Shown here in pieces: positions 27,739 through 36,720 of a DNA stretch of 64,000 nt. Origin of the DNA: VAZQ01 sp963816745 (GTDB taxonomy: Bacteria > Pseudomonadota > Alphaproteobacteria > Rhizobiales > Xanthobacteraceae); NCBI GenBank assembly GCA_963816745.1, contig CAWFLQ010000013.1, forward strand, positions 998,588 through 1,062,587, in the 5' to 3' direction. The notes below the pieces were generated by a model, which was not told the origin of the DNA, did no database searches, and saw nothing but the letters and a program-made list of their open reading frames with translations. Every line of letters begins with the position of its first letter. Within the stretch, counting starts at the first letter, position 1. Position numbers and translations under genes: made by a program.

Positions 27739-28746
27739 ATGAAATTCGGTATTTTCGACCACCTCGATCGCAATCAGCTTTCATTGCACGCGTTCTATGC
27801 GGAGCGGCTGAAGTTCGTCGAGGCCTACGATCGCGCGGGCTTCTACGCTTACCATACCGCCGAGCACCACGCGACGCCGCTCGGACTTGCCGCCTCGCCC
27901 AGCGTGTTCCTCGCCGCGGTTGCCCAGCGCACGGAGCAGCTTCGCTTCGGGCCGCTGGTCTACACGCTTCCGCTGCATCATCCGCTGCGCGTGGTCGAGG
28001 AAATCTGCATGCTCGACCAGATGAGCGGCGGACGCCTCGAACTCGGGGTCGGCCGCGGCATCTCGCCGATCGAGAGCGCCTATTACGGCGTCCCGCCCGA
28101 CCAACGGCAGAAGATGTATATCGAGGCGCTGCAGATCGTGCGGCAGGCGCTGACCGCCAGGTCGCTCACTTTCCACGGCCAGTTCTACGACTACACCGAC
28201 GTACCGATCGAGCTCGAGCCGTTCCAGAAGCCGCATCCGCCGTTCTGGGCGGGCGCCGGCACGCCCGACGGCGGCGAGGCCGCCGGCCGCGGCGGCTTCA
28301 ACCTGGTCGCCAATACGCTCACGCCGCAGGTCGGCGCGATCGTAGAGCGCTATCGCGCAGCGCTCGCGGCGGCGCATCCCGCTGCGACGCCGCTCATCGG
28401 GCTTGCCCGCTTCGTGATCATGGGCGAGACCGACGACGAGGCGCTGACCGTTGCGCGCCGCGCCTATCCGCTCTGGCATCGGCACTTTCATCATCTCTTC
28501 CGCATGCACGGCACGAGTCCGGCCGGCGGCGACCGCCCACCGCAATTCGATCAGATCAAGGACGGCGGACGCGGCATCGCCGGCTCGCCCGCGACTGTCA
28601 CGCGCATGATCAAGTCGCAGATGGCGGAGGCCGGCACCAACTACTTCGTCGGCCAATTCGCTTTCGGCGATCTCACGGAGTCGGAGGTAATGCGGACGAT
28701 TGATCTGTTCGCGCGCGAGGTGATGCCGGCGCTAAAAGATGCGTGA
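27739..28746 (+). CDS. LLM-class flavin-dependent oxidoreductase
   Basis: 335 aa, luciferase-like monooxygenase fold. Typical landmarks: MKFGIFDHLDR at the start, YHTAEHHATPLGLAASP, LPLHHPLRVVEEICMLDQMSGGRLELGVGRG and PPFWAGAGTPDG. These enzymes use reduced flavin (FMN or F420) with oxygen; the substrate is unknown. Single gene, with 130 bp from the Atp12 gene in the other direction. Confidence 0.9.
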   Translation: MKFGIFDHLDRNQLSLHAFYAERLKFVEAYDRAGFYAYHTAEHHATPLGLAASPSVFLAAVAQRTEQLRFGPLVYTLPLHHPLRVVEEICMLDQMSGGRLELGVGRGISPIESAYYGVPPDQRQKMYIEALQIVRQALTARSLTFHGQFYDYTDVPIELEPFQKPHPPFWAGAGTPDGGEAAGRGGFNLVANTLTPQVGAIVERYRAALAAAHPAATPLIGLARFVIMGETDDEALTVARRAYPLWHRHFHHLFRMHGTSPAGGDRPPQFDQIKDGGRGIAGSPATVTRMIKSQMAEAGTNYFVGQFAFGDLTESEVMRTIDLFAREVMPALKDA

Positions 28747-29180
28747 CGGTTACCGCCGGAACTCCGTCAAAAGAGTCCATATTTTGCCCCAATGACGACA
28801 GGATCCGGGAAGGCACGCCTTTTGCGCGGCGCCACCGCCTGTTGCCGTGCCGCCGCTCGGTTGTGTTTTGTCTTGCAGCGCAGCATTCGCGCAAGAAAAA
28901 TAGCGCATTAGTTCCAATAGCTTATTGCCAGCTTTCCGACGCGGCATGAAGCTCGCGAAGGTCGGTCGCCAGCCCGCGTCCGCAATGCACCGCGCAGTAA
29001 CGCTGCAGGTTGTAAAACTCTGTTATGACGAATGTATCGGTAGAATTTCGGGGGGCTCTAAACTACTATCCGCGCCGGATTCGGCGGGACCACATGCCGG
29101 ACCGTGGAGGACGACCGGCCGACGCTTGTTCGCGCATGGTGCTCAAGGGACGCGCGGCAAGCGTGCGTGCAGAGGAGTAG
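28747..29180. other. Intergenic region upstream of the oxidoreductase module
   Basis: About 430 bp with no supported gene. It is AT-rich around 28895-28935. A weak sigma-70-like pair, TTGTAA at 29010-29015 and TGTATC at 29033-29038 with 17 bp between, could be the promoter of the Fe-S flavoprotein-korAB operon. GAGGAG precedes its ATG. Confidence 0.35.
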
Positions 29181-30983
29181 ATGAAACCCACCGACATTTC
29201 GGCGCCGGACTATTTCCACAAGGTCGTGGATTGTCAGTGGGCTTGTCCGGCACACACGCCCGTTCCCGAATACATCCGGTTGATCGCAGCGGGTCGCTAC
29301 AGCGACGCGTACATGATCAACTGGAAGTCCAACGTGTTTCCCGGAATCCTCGGGCGCACCTGCGACCGGCCGTGCGAGCCGGCCTGCCGCCGCGTGCGCG
29401 TGGAGAACGAGCCGGTTGCCATCTGCCGCCTGAAGCGCGTCGCGGCCGACTACAAGGACGACATCCGCGACCGTCTGCCCAAGCCGGCCGCCATCAAGAA
29501 CGGCAAGCGCATCGCGCTGGTCGGCGGCGGCCCCGCCTCGCTCGCGGTCGCGCGCGACCTCGCGCCGCTCGGCTATCACTGCGTCGTGTTCGATCAGGAC
29601 CCCAAGGCCGGCGGCATGATCCGCACGCAGATCCCGCGCTTCCGCCTGCCCGAATCCATCATCGACGAGGAATGCGACTACATCCTCAACCTCGGCATCG
29701 AATTTCGCGGCGGCAAGCGCATCGACAGCCTGAAGGCGCTGCTGGCCGAGGGCTGGGACGCGGTGTTCGTCGGCTCCGGCGCGCCGCGCGGACGCGACCT
29801 CGAGATTCCGGGCCGCAAGGAAGCTGCGGCCAACATCCATATCGGCATCGACTGGCTCTCGTCGGTCTCCTTCGGGCATATCAGCAAGATCGGCAAGCGC
29901 GTCATCGTGCTCGGCGGCGGCAACACCGCCATGGATTGCTGCCGCTCCTCCCGCCGCCTCGGCGGCGAGGACGTGAAGGTGATCGTCCGCTCCGGCTTCG
30001 AGGAGATGAAGGCGTCCCCCTGGGAAAAGGAGGACGCCATGCACGAGGACATTCCGATCCTCAATTTCCTCGTGCCGAAGGAGTTCACCCACGAGAACGG
30101 CCGCCTGACCGGCATCATGTTCGAGAAGGTGAAGGCCGAGTACGACGCCAAGGGCCGGCGCAACCTGGTGCCGACCGGCGAGCCCGATCAGCATATTCCC
30201 TGCGACGATGTCCTGGTGGCGGTCGGCCAGGAGAACGCATTCCCCTGGATCGAGCGCGACATCGGCATCGAGTTCGACAAGTGGGACATGCCGAAGGTCG
30301 ATGCCAGGACCATGGCCTCGACCCACCCGAAGGTGTTCTTCGGCGGCGACTCCGCGTTCGGACCGAAGAACATCATCTGGGCGGTCGCCCATGGCCACGA
30401 AGCCGCGCTGTCGATCGACAAGCTGTGCTCGGGCGCCGACATCAACGACCGCCCGCTGCCGATGGTCGAGATCGTCAGCCAGAAGATGGGCATCCACGAG
30501 TGGAGCTACGACAACGACATCGCGCCCGACAAGCGCTACCGGGTGCCGCTGCGCGACAAGGTGGTGGCGCTGCGCGACATCAAGGCCGAGGTCGAGCTCG
30601 GCTATGACGTCGAGCTCGCACTCAAGGAGGCACATCGCTGCCTCAATTGCGACGTGCAGACCGTCTTCACCTCGTCGCTGTGCATCGAATGCGACGCCTG
30701 CGTCGACATCTGTCCGATGGATTGCATCACCTTCACGCAGAACGGCGAGGAAGCCGATTTGCGCACGCGCCTCAAGGCCCCCGCCAAGAACGTGACCCAG
30801 GACCTCTACGTCGCCAACGATCTCAAGACCGGCCGCGTCATGGTGAAGGACGAGGACGTCTGCCTGCACTGCGGGCTCTGCGCCGAGCGCTGCCCGACCG
30901 GCGCCTGGGACATGAAAAAATATCTCATCGACATGACTCACGCGGATGACAAATGCCGAGTAGCAGCCCGATCAGCAGCATAA
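29181..30983 (+). CDS. Fe-S flavoprotein (GltD-like) of a 2-oxoacid oxidoreductase module
   Basis: 600 aa. N-terminal Fe-S domain of the glutamate-synthase small-subunit type (CQWACPAHTPVPEY, CDRPCEPACRR), FAD-binding VGGGPASLAVARDL, NAD(P)-binding LGGGNTAMDCC, FAD motif GGDSAFG, then a C-terminal ferredoxin part with two 4Fe-4S motifs (CIECDACVDICPMDC and CLHCGLCAERCPTGA). It is expected to pass electrons between NAD(P)H and ferredoxin-type clusters. The stop overlaps the next gene by 31 bp, which points to direct functional coupling with the 2-oxoacid oxidoreductase, probably as its electron acceptor or donor. Confidence 0.85.
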   Translation: MKPTDISAPDYFHKVVDCQWACPAHTPVPEYIRLIAAGRYSDAYMINWKSNVFPGILGRTCDRPCEPACRRVRVENEPVAICRLKRVAADYKDDIRDRLPKPAAIKNGKRIALVGGGPASLAVARDLAPLGYHCVVFDQDPKAGGMIRTQIPRFRLPESIIDEECDYILNLGIEFRGGKRIDSLKALLAEGWDAVFVGSGAPRGRDLEIPGRKEAAANIHIGIDWLSSVSFGHISKIGKRVIVLGGGNTAMDCCRSSRRLGGEDVKVIVRSGFEEMKASPWEKEDAMHEDIPILNFLVPKEFTHENGRLTGIMFEKVKAEYDAKGRRNLVPTGEPDQHIPCDDVLVAVGQENAFPWIERDIGIEFDKWDMPKVDARTMASTHPKVFFGGDSAFGPKNIIWAVAHGHEAALSIDKLCSGADINDRPLPMVEIVSQKMGIHEWSYDNDIAPDKRYRVPLRDKVVALRDIKAEVELGYDVELALKEAHRCLNCDVQTVFTSSLCIECDACVDICPMDCITFTQNGEEADLRTRLKAPAKNVTQDLYVANDLKTGRVMVKDEDVCLHCGLCAERCPTGAWDMKKYLIDMTHADDKCRVAARSAA

Positions 30984-32800
30984 ACGACTTCGTCGTCCGG
31001 TTCGCCAACGTCAACGGATCGGGATCGGCCAGCGCCAACGAGCTGTTCGCGCGCTCGGTGATGCGCATGGGCATCCCCGTTGCGCCGCGCAACATCTTCC
31101 CCTCCAACATCCAGGGCCTGCCGACCTGGTACGAGGTGCGCATCTCCGAGGCCGGCCATCTCGGCGCGCGCGGCGGCACCGATCTCATGGTGGCGATGAA
31201 CCCGCAGACCTGGGACAAGGACGTCGCCTGCATCGAGCCCGGCGGCTACCTGTTCTACGATTCCACCAAGCCGATGCCGAAGTCGAAGTTCCGCGACGAC
31301 ATCACGATCATCGGCGTGCCGCTCACCGCCATCTGCAATCGCGAATACACCGATCCCCGGCAGCGCCAGCTGTTCAAGAACATCATCTATGTCGGGGCGC
31401 TGTCGGCGCTGCTCGACATGGACATCAAGGCAATCGAGCAGCTGATCAGCGAGCAGTTCAAGTCGAAGGAAAAGCTGATCGGCGCCAACATGCATGCGCT
31501 GCAGCTCGGCCGCGAGTGGGCGCAGATGAACCTGCAATGCCCGATCGGCCTCAAATTGCGCCGCGCCGACAAGGTCGGCGATCGCATCTTCATCGAGGGC
31601 AACTCGGCCGCCGCGCTCGGCGCCGTCTATGGCGGCGCCACCGTGTGTGCGTGGTATCCGATCACGCCCTCCTCCTCGCTGGCCGATGCCTTCACCAGCC
31701 ATTGCCGGCGGCTGCGGGTTGACCCCACGACCAAGAAGGCGAAATACGCCATCGTGCAGGGCGAGGACGAGCTCGCCTCGATCGGCATGGTGATCGGCGC
31801 CGCCTGGAACGGCTCGCGCGCCTTTACGGCTACCTCGGGGCCGGGCATCTCGCTGATGCAGGAGTTTCTCGGGCTCGCCTATTTCGCGGAAATCCCGGCG
31901 GTCGTGTTCAATGTGCAGCGCGCCGGCCCCTCGACCGGCATGCCGACGCGCACGCAGCAATGCGACATCATCTCCTGCGCCTATGCCTCGCACGGCGATA
32001 CCAAGCACGTGCTGCTCTTTCCGGAAGACCCGGCCGAGGCCTTCGAGTTCGGCGCCGACGCCTTCGACCTCGCCGACCGCCTGCAGACGCCGATCTTCGT
32101 CATGCTCGACCTCGACATCGGCATGAACCATCGCCTGTGCCGGCCGCTCGCCTGGGACGACAGCCGCAAATACGACCGCGGCAAGGTGATGACCGCGGCC
32201 GACCTCGACGCCGGCAAGGATTTCGGCCGCTACCTCGACGTCGACAGCGACGGCATCCCCTATCGCACCTATCCCGGCACGCATCCGGCCAAGGGCGCGT
32301 TCTTCACCCGCGGCACCTCGCGCGACCGCTACGCGCGCTATTCCGAGGAAGGCGCCGTCTATGCCGACAACATGCAGCGCCTCATCCGCAAGTTCGAGAG
32401 CGCCAAGGACCTGGTGCCGCGCCCCTTACGCTCGAATTGCGACCGGCAGACGCGCTACGGCGTGATCTATTTCGGCTCGACCGCGCCGGCCATGAGCGAG
32501 GCGATCGGGATGCTCAAGGCGCAGGGCAATCACCTCGACATGCTGCGCGTGCGCGCCTTCCCGTTCCATCACTCGGTCGACGATTTCATCGCCGACCACG
32601 ATTTCGTGTTCGTGGTGGAGCAGAACCGCGACGCCCAGATGCGCCTCCTGATCATGAACGAATGCGCCATCGATCCGGCCCGGTTGGTGCCGATCCTGCA
32701 TTGGGACGGCACGCCGATCACCGCGCGCTTCATCGCGAGCGCGATCGGCGACCGGCTCAGCGCCCTGAAAGTCACGCCGCTGCGCAAGGTGGTTTCATGA
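30953..32800 (+). CDS. 2-oxoacid:acceptor oxidoreductase, fused gamma-alpha subunit
   Basis: 615 aa. The N-terminal part (about 1-190) is the gamma domain (NVNGSGSASANELFARSV, SEAGHLGARGGTDLMVAMN). The rest is the alpha/pyrimidine-binding domain with YPITPSSSLADAF and a GPGISLMQEFLG segment. With the beta subunit it would oxidatively decarboxylate a 2-oxoacid (2-oxoglutarate or pyruvate or similar) to acyl-CoA with ferredoxin. The gamma-alpha fusion is the KorA type. It overlaps the flavoprotein gene and the beta subunit gene. Confidence 0.88.
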   Translation: MPSSSPISSINDFVVRFANVNGSGSASANELFARSVMRMGIPVAPRNIFPSNIQGLPTWYEVRISEAGHLGARGGTDLMVAMNPQTWDKDVACIEPGGYLFYDSTKPMPKSKFRDDITIIGVPLTAICNREYTDPRQRQLFKNIIYVGALSALLDMDIKAIEQLISEQFKSKEKLIGANMHALQLGREWAQMNLQCPIGLKLRRADKVGDRIFIEGNSAAALGAVYGGATVCAWYPITPSSSLADAFTSHCRRLRVDPTTKKAKYAIVQGEDELASIGMVIGAAWNGSRAFTATSGPGISLMQEFLGLAYFAEIPAVVFNVQRAGPSTGMPTRTQQCDIISCAYASHGDTKHVLLFPEDPAEAFEFGADAFDLADRLQTPIFVMLDLDIGMNHRLCRPLAWDDSRKYDRGKVMTAADLDAGKDFGRYLDVDSDGIPYRTYPGTHPAKGAFFTRGTSRDRYARYSEEGAVYADNMQRLIRKFESAKDLVPRPLRSNCDRQTRYGVIYFGSTAPAMSEAIGMLKAQGNHLDMLRVRAFPFHHSVDDFIADHDFVFVVEQNRDAQMRLLIMNECAIDPARLVPILHWDGTPITARFIASAIGDRLSALKVTPLRKVVS

Positions 32801-33853
32801 CCTACATCACCAAGCCCAAGTTCCACCACCCGGCGCTGCCGAAGAACGCGCTCGGCTATACCCACCGCGACTACGAGGGCAAGATCTCGACGCTGTGCGC
32901 GGGCTGCGGCCACGACTTCGATCACCGCGGCGATCATCGAGGCCTGCTTCGAGCTCTCGATCGAGCCGCATCGCGTGGCCAAGATTTCCGGCATCGGCTG
33001 CTCGTCGAAGACGCCCGACTACTTCCTCAACGCCTCGCACGGCTTCAACTCGGTGCACGGCCGCATGCCGTCCGTGCTCACCGGCGCCAATCTGGCCAAC
33101 CGCGATCTCATCTATCTCGGAGTCTCCGGCGACGGCGATTCCGCCTCGATCGGCATTGGCCAGTTCGCCCACGTGATGCGCCGCGCGGTCAACATGGTCT
33201 ATATCGTCGAGAACAACGGCGTGTACGGCCTCACCAAAGGCCAGTTCTCCGCCACTGCCGATCGCGGCTCGAAGTCGAAGCGCGGCGTGGTCAATGCCGA
33301 CAGCTCGATCGACCTCGTGGCGATGGCGCTGCAGCTCGGCGCCACCTACGTGGCGCGCGGCTTCTCCGGCGACAAGACCCAGCTGGTTCCGATCATCAAG
33401 GGCGCGATCGAGCACCAGGGCGCGGCCTTCATCGACGTGATCTCGCCCTGCGTCGCCTTCAACAATCACGAAGGCTCGACCAAGAGCTTCGATTACGTGC
33501 GCGAGCACAACGAGGCCGTGAATCGGCTCGATTTCATCACCAGCCGCACGCCGATCACGGTCAGCTACGAGCCGGGCTCGGTCGAGATCGTCGAGCAGCA
33601 CGACGGCTCGAAGCTCGTGCTCAAGAAGGTCGCTGCCGATTATGACCCGCAAGACCGGCTCGGCGCGCTCAACTTCCTGCAGCGGCACGCCGCCAAGGGG
33701 CAGGTGGTGACGGGCCTGCTCTATGTCGATCGCGAGCCCGAGGACCTGCATCGCCATTTCAACACGGTCGACGCGCCGCTCAACACGCTCTCCGAGAAGG
33801 AGTTGTCGCCTGGCTCCGCGGCGCTGGAGAAGATCAACGCCGCACTGCGGTAG
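32797..33853 (+). CDS. 2-oxoacid:acceptor oxidoreductase beta subunit, one frameshift
   Basis: TPP-binding catalytic subunit. Markers: CAGCGHD near the N-terminus and the TPP motif GDGDSASIGIGQFAHVMRR followed by NMVYIVENNGVYGLTKGQ. The start ATG overlaps the alpha-subunit stop (ATGA). The frame breaks at about 32917-32918, where one extra T separates CAGCGHD from SITAAIIEACFEL; correcting it gives 351 aa. This is almost certainly a sequence error because the rest is intact and in a coupled operon. Confidence 0.88.
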
Positions 33854-33888
33854 GTCGGGAAGCAAAGCTCAGAGGACCGCCCGAAGCC

Positions 33889-34419
33889 TCACGAGGCCCG
33901 CTTCTGCCAGGGCTTTTCCGCGACCGCGCGCTTTACCGCCTCCATCAATTCCTTCGGCGGCTCCATCTTGATGTCCAGCGGCTTGCCCGTCTCCAGGACG
34001 CTCTTCAGCCCCGACAGGATCGCCGGCCAGCCGCCGCGGCCGCCCGCCAGTATGTCATCGGGAATGTCCCACGAATGGGCTTCCGTCATGGTGACCTTCA
34101 CGGCGCCGCCGGCCTGCTCGATGTCATAGGTCACGAGGCATTCCGGGAGCTCGCGGAAGTCCGGCATGCCTTCGACCAGCCATGTGCATGAGAAGCGCCT
34201 GGGCGGCGACCATTCGACAACGCGTCCGGACATATGAACGCGCCCGTCGGGATAGAGGAGCCGAAACGCGCCACCCTGCCGCGGTTCGACGTCGATCGCA
34301 AAACCGGCGAAATATTTCCGCGTGAACTCAGCGCTGGTCAGCGCCTCCCACACTTTCTCCGGCGTGCTTGCGATGTAGGTCACGTAGACCGTCTTCGGCA
34401 CGAATGTCGGCTCACTCAT
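33889..34419 (-). CDS. SRPBCC/AHSA1-domain protein
   Basis: 176 aa, an activator-of-Hsp90-homologue type SRPBCC domain (VYVTYIASTPEKVWEALTS, FRLLYPDGRVHMSGRVVEW, VTYDIEQAGGAVKVTMTEAH). In bacteria these pocket proteins often sit beside an ArsR regulator, with ligands rarely known. It follows that regulator with an 8-bp overlap. No role beyond small-molecule binding can be stated. Confidence 0.87.
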   Translation of the reverse strand: MSEPTFVPKTVYVTYIASTPEKVWEALTSAEFTRKYFAGFAIDVEPRQGGAFRLLYPDGRVHMSGRVVEWSPPRRFSCTWLVEGMPDFRELPECLVTYDIEQAGGAVKVTMTEAHSWDIPDDILAGGRGGWPAILSGLKSVLETGKPLDIKMEPPKELMEAVKRAVAEKPWQKRAS

Positions 34420-34759
34420 CTTTCGCCTCCGAACTTTTTTTCGTCTCCAGACCTTTCTTCAACTCCGCGAGCGCGCTCAGGCGGTGCCGCTCGTATTTGC
34501 CGATCCAGCGCTCCGCGATCTCATGGATCGGGACCGGATTGAGGTAGTGCAGCTTCTCGCGGCCGCGCCGCACCGTGGCGACGAGGTTCGCGTCTTCCAG
34601 GATCGCCAGATGCTTGCTCACGGCTTGCCGCGTCATCGAAGCCCCCGCTTCGGCAAGCCGGTCGCACAACTCGCTCAAGGTCTGCCCGTTCCGGGCAAAG
34701 AGCCGGTCGAGAAGCTCTCGCCGGCTCGCGTCGGCCAGCGCCCTGAACACGTCGTCCAT
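34412..34759 (-). CDS. ArsR-family winged-helix regulator
   Basis: 115 aa. Winged HTH with VFRALADASRRELLDRL, MTRQAVSKHLAILEDANLV and the wing VRRGREKLHYLN. No Cys pair typical of metal sensing, so it probably senses something else. It starts at ATG 34759 just after a 16-bp palindrome at 34771-34786, a probable operator for autoregulation. It overlaps the AHSA1 gene. Confidence 0.88.
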   Translation of the reverse strand: MDDVFRALADASRRELLDRLFARNGQTLSELCDRLAEAGASMTRQAVSKHLAILEDANLVATVRRGREKLHYLNPVPIHEIAERWIGKYERHRLSALAELKKGLETKKSSEAKDE

Positions 34760-34770
34760 GAGCACAATAT

Positions 34771-34786
34771 GCAACCATTTGGTTGC
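34771..34786. promoter_or_regulatory. Palindromic operator of the ArsR/AHSA1 operon
   Basis: GCAACCA-TT-TGGTTGC, perfect 7-bp arms with a TT centre, ends 11 bp before the ArsR start codon. The position, in the promoter/leader region of the ArsR-AHSA1 unit, fits autorepression. Confidence 0.75.
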
Positions 34787-35048
34787 CTGTCAAGGCGATC
34801 TACATCGCCGAGACGGGCGCACGCGGCCGGACAGCTATGCGCCAATGGCGTTCAGGCAGGCGCGGGTGAGGCGTCGAGCCTGCGCCCCCGCAGGCCCCCG
34901 GCCGCTCCCCTCGTGCGCGCAGGCGGTGGCTTGGTCACTGGGGAGGGGTGTGGGGCCGCGGCGGCTGGTACACGCCCAGCGGAGGCCCCTGCGACAGCGG
35001 CCTGTTGATGATGGGCGGCGGCGGGGCGGCAAGGAGACCAGTCCCTTC
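34787..35048. other. Intergenic region
   Basis: About 260 bp between the ArsR gene's upstream end and the stop of the pseudouridine synthase gene. It is GC-rich and no gene or clear signal was seen. Confidence 0.4.
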
Positions 35049-36293
35049 TCACTCCTCCGGGGCCTCGACGATCGGGTCGTAGCGCTTGTCGTCGAGGCCG
35101 ATCAGATTCCACGACTGCTTCATGTGCGGCGGCAACGGCGCCGTCATGTCGATCGTCCCACCACGTGGGTGCGGGACGACGATCCTGCGCGCCAGCAGAT
35201 GCAGGCGATTCTGCATGCCACCCGGCAGCTCCCAGTTCTCCTTCGAGAAATACTTCGGATCGCCCACGATCGGATGGCCGATATGCGCCATATGCGCGCG
35301 CAATTGGTGGGTGCGACCGGTCACCGGCTTGAGCGACAGCCAGGCGAGTTGGCGCGCCGCGGTGTCGACCACGGCGTAATAGGTGATGGCGTGGCTCGCC
35401 CCCTCCTCGCCATGGCGCGCGATGCGCATGAAGGAATCGTCCTCGCGCTCCTCCTTGGCCAGGAACGTCGAGATCCGGCCCTGATGCGGCTTGGGCACGC
35501 CTACGACCAGCGCCCAGTAGATTTTCCGCGCCGAGCGCGAGCGGAAGGTCTTCGCCAGCGCCGACGCCGCAAAGCGCGTCTTGGCGACCAGCAGGCAGCC
35601 GGCCGTGTCCTTGTCGAGCCGGTGCACCAGCCGCGGGCGCTGGCCCTGCGCGTCCCGCAACACGTCGAGCATGCCGTCGAGATGGCGCGTGGTGCCGGAG
35701 CCGCCCTGCACCGCGAGCCCCATGGGCTTGTTGAGCACCAGAACGTCGGCGTCCTCGTGCAGCGTGATCGACTTGAGGAACTCGCGGGTCTTGGCGTCGG
35801 CTTCGCCACCCGGCGTGGACGGCTTGGGCTGATCCAGCTTGAGCGGCGGGATGCGCACGGTCTGTCCGGCCTGCAGCCGGTCCTTGGGCTTGGCACGCTT
35901 GCCGTTCACGCGCAGCTCGCCTTTGCGGATGACACGCTGGATGTGGGAGAACGACAGCCCCGGAAAGCGCGCCTCGAGGAAACGGTCGACCCGCATGCCG
36001 CCTTCATCTCCGGTCACGGCGACGGTTTGCACGCCGGTACCCACGCCGTGATCGCCGGCTGCACGCGGCCGATCAGGGGCGTGCTGGAGATCCGTCCGCG
36101 TGACAGAGGGCCGAGCGCGGCTTCCACGCGCCGGCGCGCTTGGTCCGCCTTGCTTCGGCCCGTCCGCATCCCTGCTGCGTCGCTCGGTCCCACGGCTCGC
36201 TTCGAGGCGTGTGCGCCGACCGGGCTGCCGCGGGCCCGCGATTTGCCGACCGCCGCCAGGCTGCCTCGGACCGCCACCACCGCCTCGTCTCAC
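35049..36293 (-). CDS. RluC/RluD-type 23S rRNA pseudouridine synthase with N-terminal extension
   Basis: Isomerises uridine to pseudouridine in 23S rRNA. S4-like domain (FPGLSFSHIQRVIRKGELRVNG), then the catalytic domain with RPRLVHRLDKDTAGCLLVAK (catalytic Asp) and KPVTGRTHQLRAHMAHIGHP. The GTG at 36293 has a good GGAGG site and is used here; it adds about 85 residues rich in Gly, Arg and Pro before VQTVAV that are probably disordered. The conserved body begins at MRVDRFLEA, so a later start is possible. The exact target position in rRNA is not assignable. Confidence 0.88.
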   Translation of the reverse strand: MRRGGGGGPRQPGGGRQIAGPRQPGRRTRLEASRGTERRSRDADGPKQGGPSAPARGSRARPSVTRTDLQHAPDRPRAAGDHGVGTGVQTVAVTGDEGGMRVDRFLEARFPGLSFSHIQRVIRKGELRVNGKRAKPKDRLQAGQTVRIPPLKLDQPKPSTPGGEADAKTREFLKSITLHEDADVLVLNKPMGLAVQGGSGTTRHLDGMLDVLRDAQGQRPRLVHRLDKDTAGCLLVAKTRFAASALAKTFRSRSARKIYWALVVGVPKPHQGRISTFLAKEEREDDSFMRIARHGEEGASHAITYYAVVDTAARQLAWLSLKPVTGRTHQLRAHMAHIGHPIVGDPKYFSKENWELPGGMQNRLHLLARRIVVPHPRGGTIDMTAPLPPHMKQSWNLIGLDDKRYDPIVEAPEE

Positions 36294-36372
36294 CTTCGCC
36301 TCCGATCATTGGGCGTCTTCGATGGTCTCGATGATACGCGCAATCGAAGAACCCCGAACGTTGCAATCGTCG

Positions 36373-36720
36373 TCAGGGGCACCGCTTGAGCTCCTCCGCC
36401 CGCGCGCCGGCCCAATCGAGCACCAGCCGGTCGCCGCGCATCTCCAGCTTGATCGGAACGTTGCCGGTGGCGCCGCCGGCCCAGCAGCGCGCGCCGATGT
36501 GCCAGGCATCCCGCACGCGGTAGCTGGTCTTGATGGCGCACGCCGCTTCGCGCCAGCGTAGCGACAGCAAATTCACGACCAGGATCGGCATGTCAGCCTT
36601 TTCGCTTCCGCAGGCCTGCACATCGGCCGCCCAGCGACCATCGAACGGCCCGTTCGCCCATGCCGGCGTGGCGACCGCTAAAGCGCATGCCGCCAGCGCG
36701 ACTGCTCCGATGGCCGTCAC
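36373..36720 (-). CDS. Small secreted hypothetical protein
   Basis: 115 aa. GTG start at 36720 overlaps the RarA stop (GTGA), so it is likely translationally coupled. Signal peptide (to TPAWA), then a beta-rich domain (PFDGRWAADVQACG, DRLVLDW) with five Cys. Function unknown. It is the last gene of a degP-rarA-this unit. Confidence 0.6.
   Translation of the reverse strand: MTAIGAVALAACALAVATPAWANGPFDGRWAADVQACGSEKADMPILVVNLLSLRWREAACAIKTSYRVRDAWHIGARCWAGGATGNVPIKLEMRGDRLVLDWAGARAEELKRCP

Noticed and set aside
28925..30607. A 560-residue frame overlapping the Fe-S flavoprotein gene
   Set aside because: It is a shadow frame in GC-rich coding DNA; the flavoprotein frame has many family motifs and a ribosome site.
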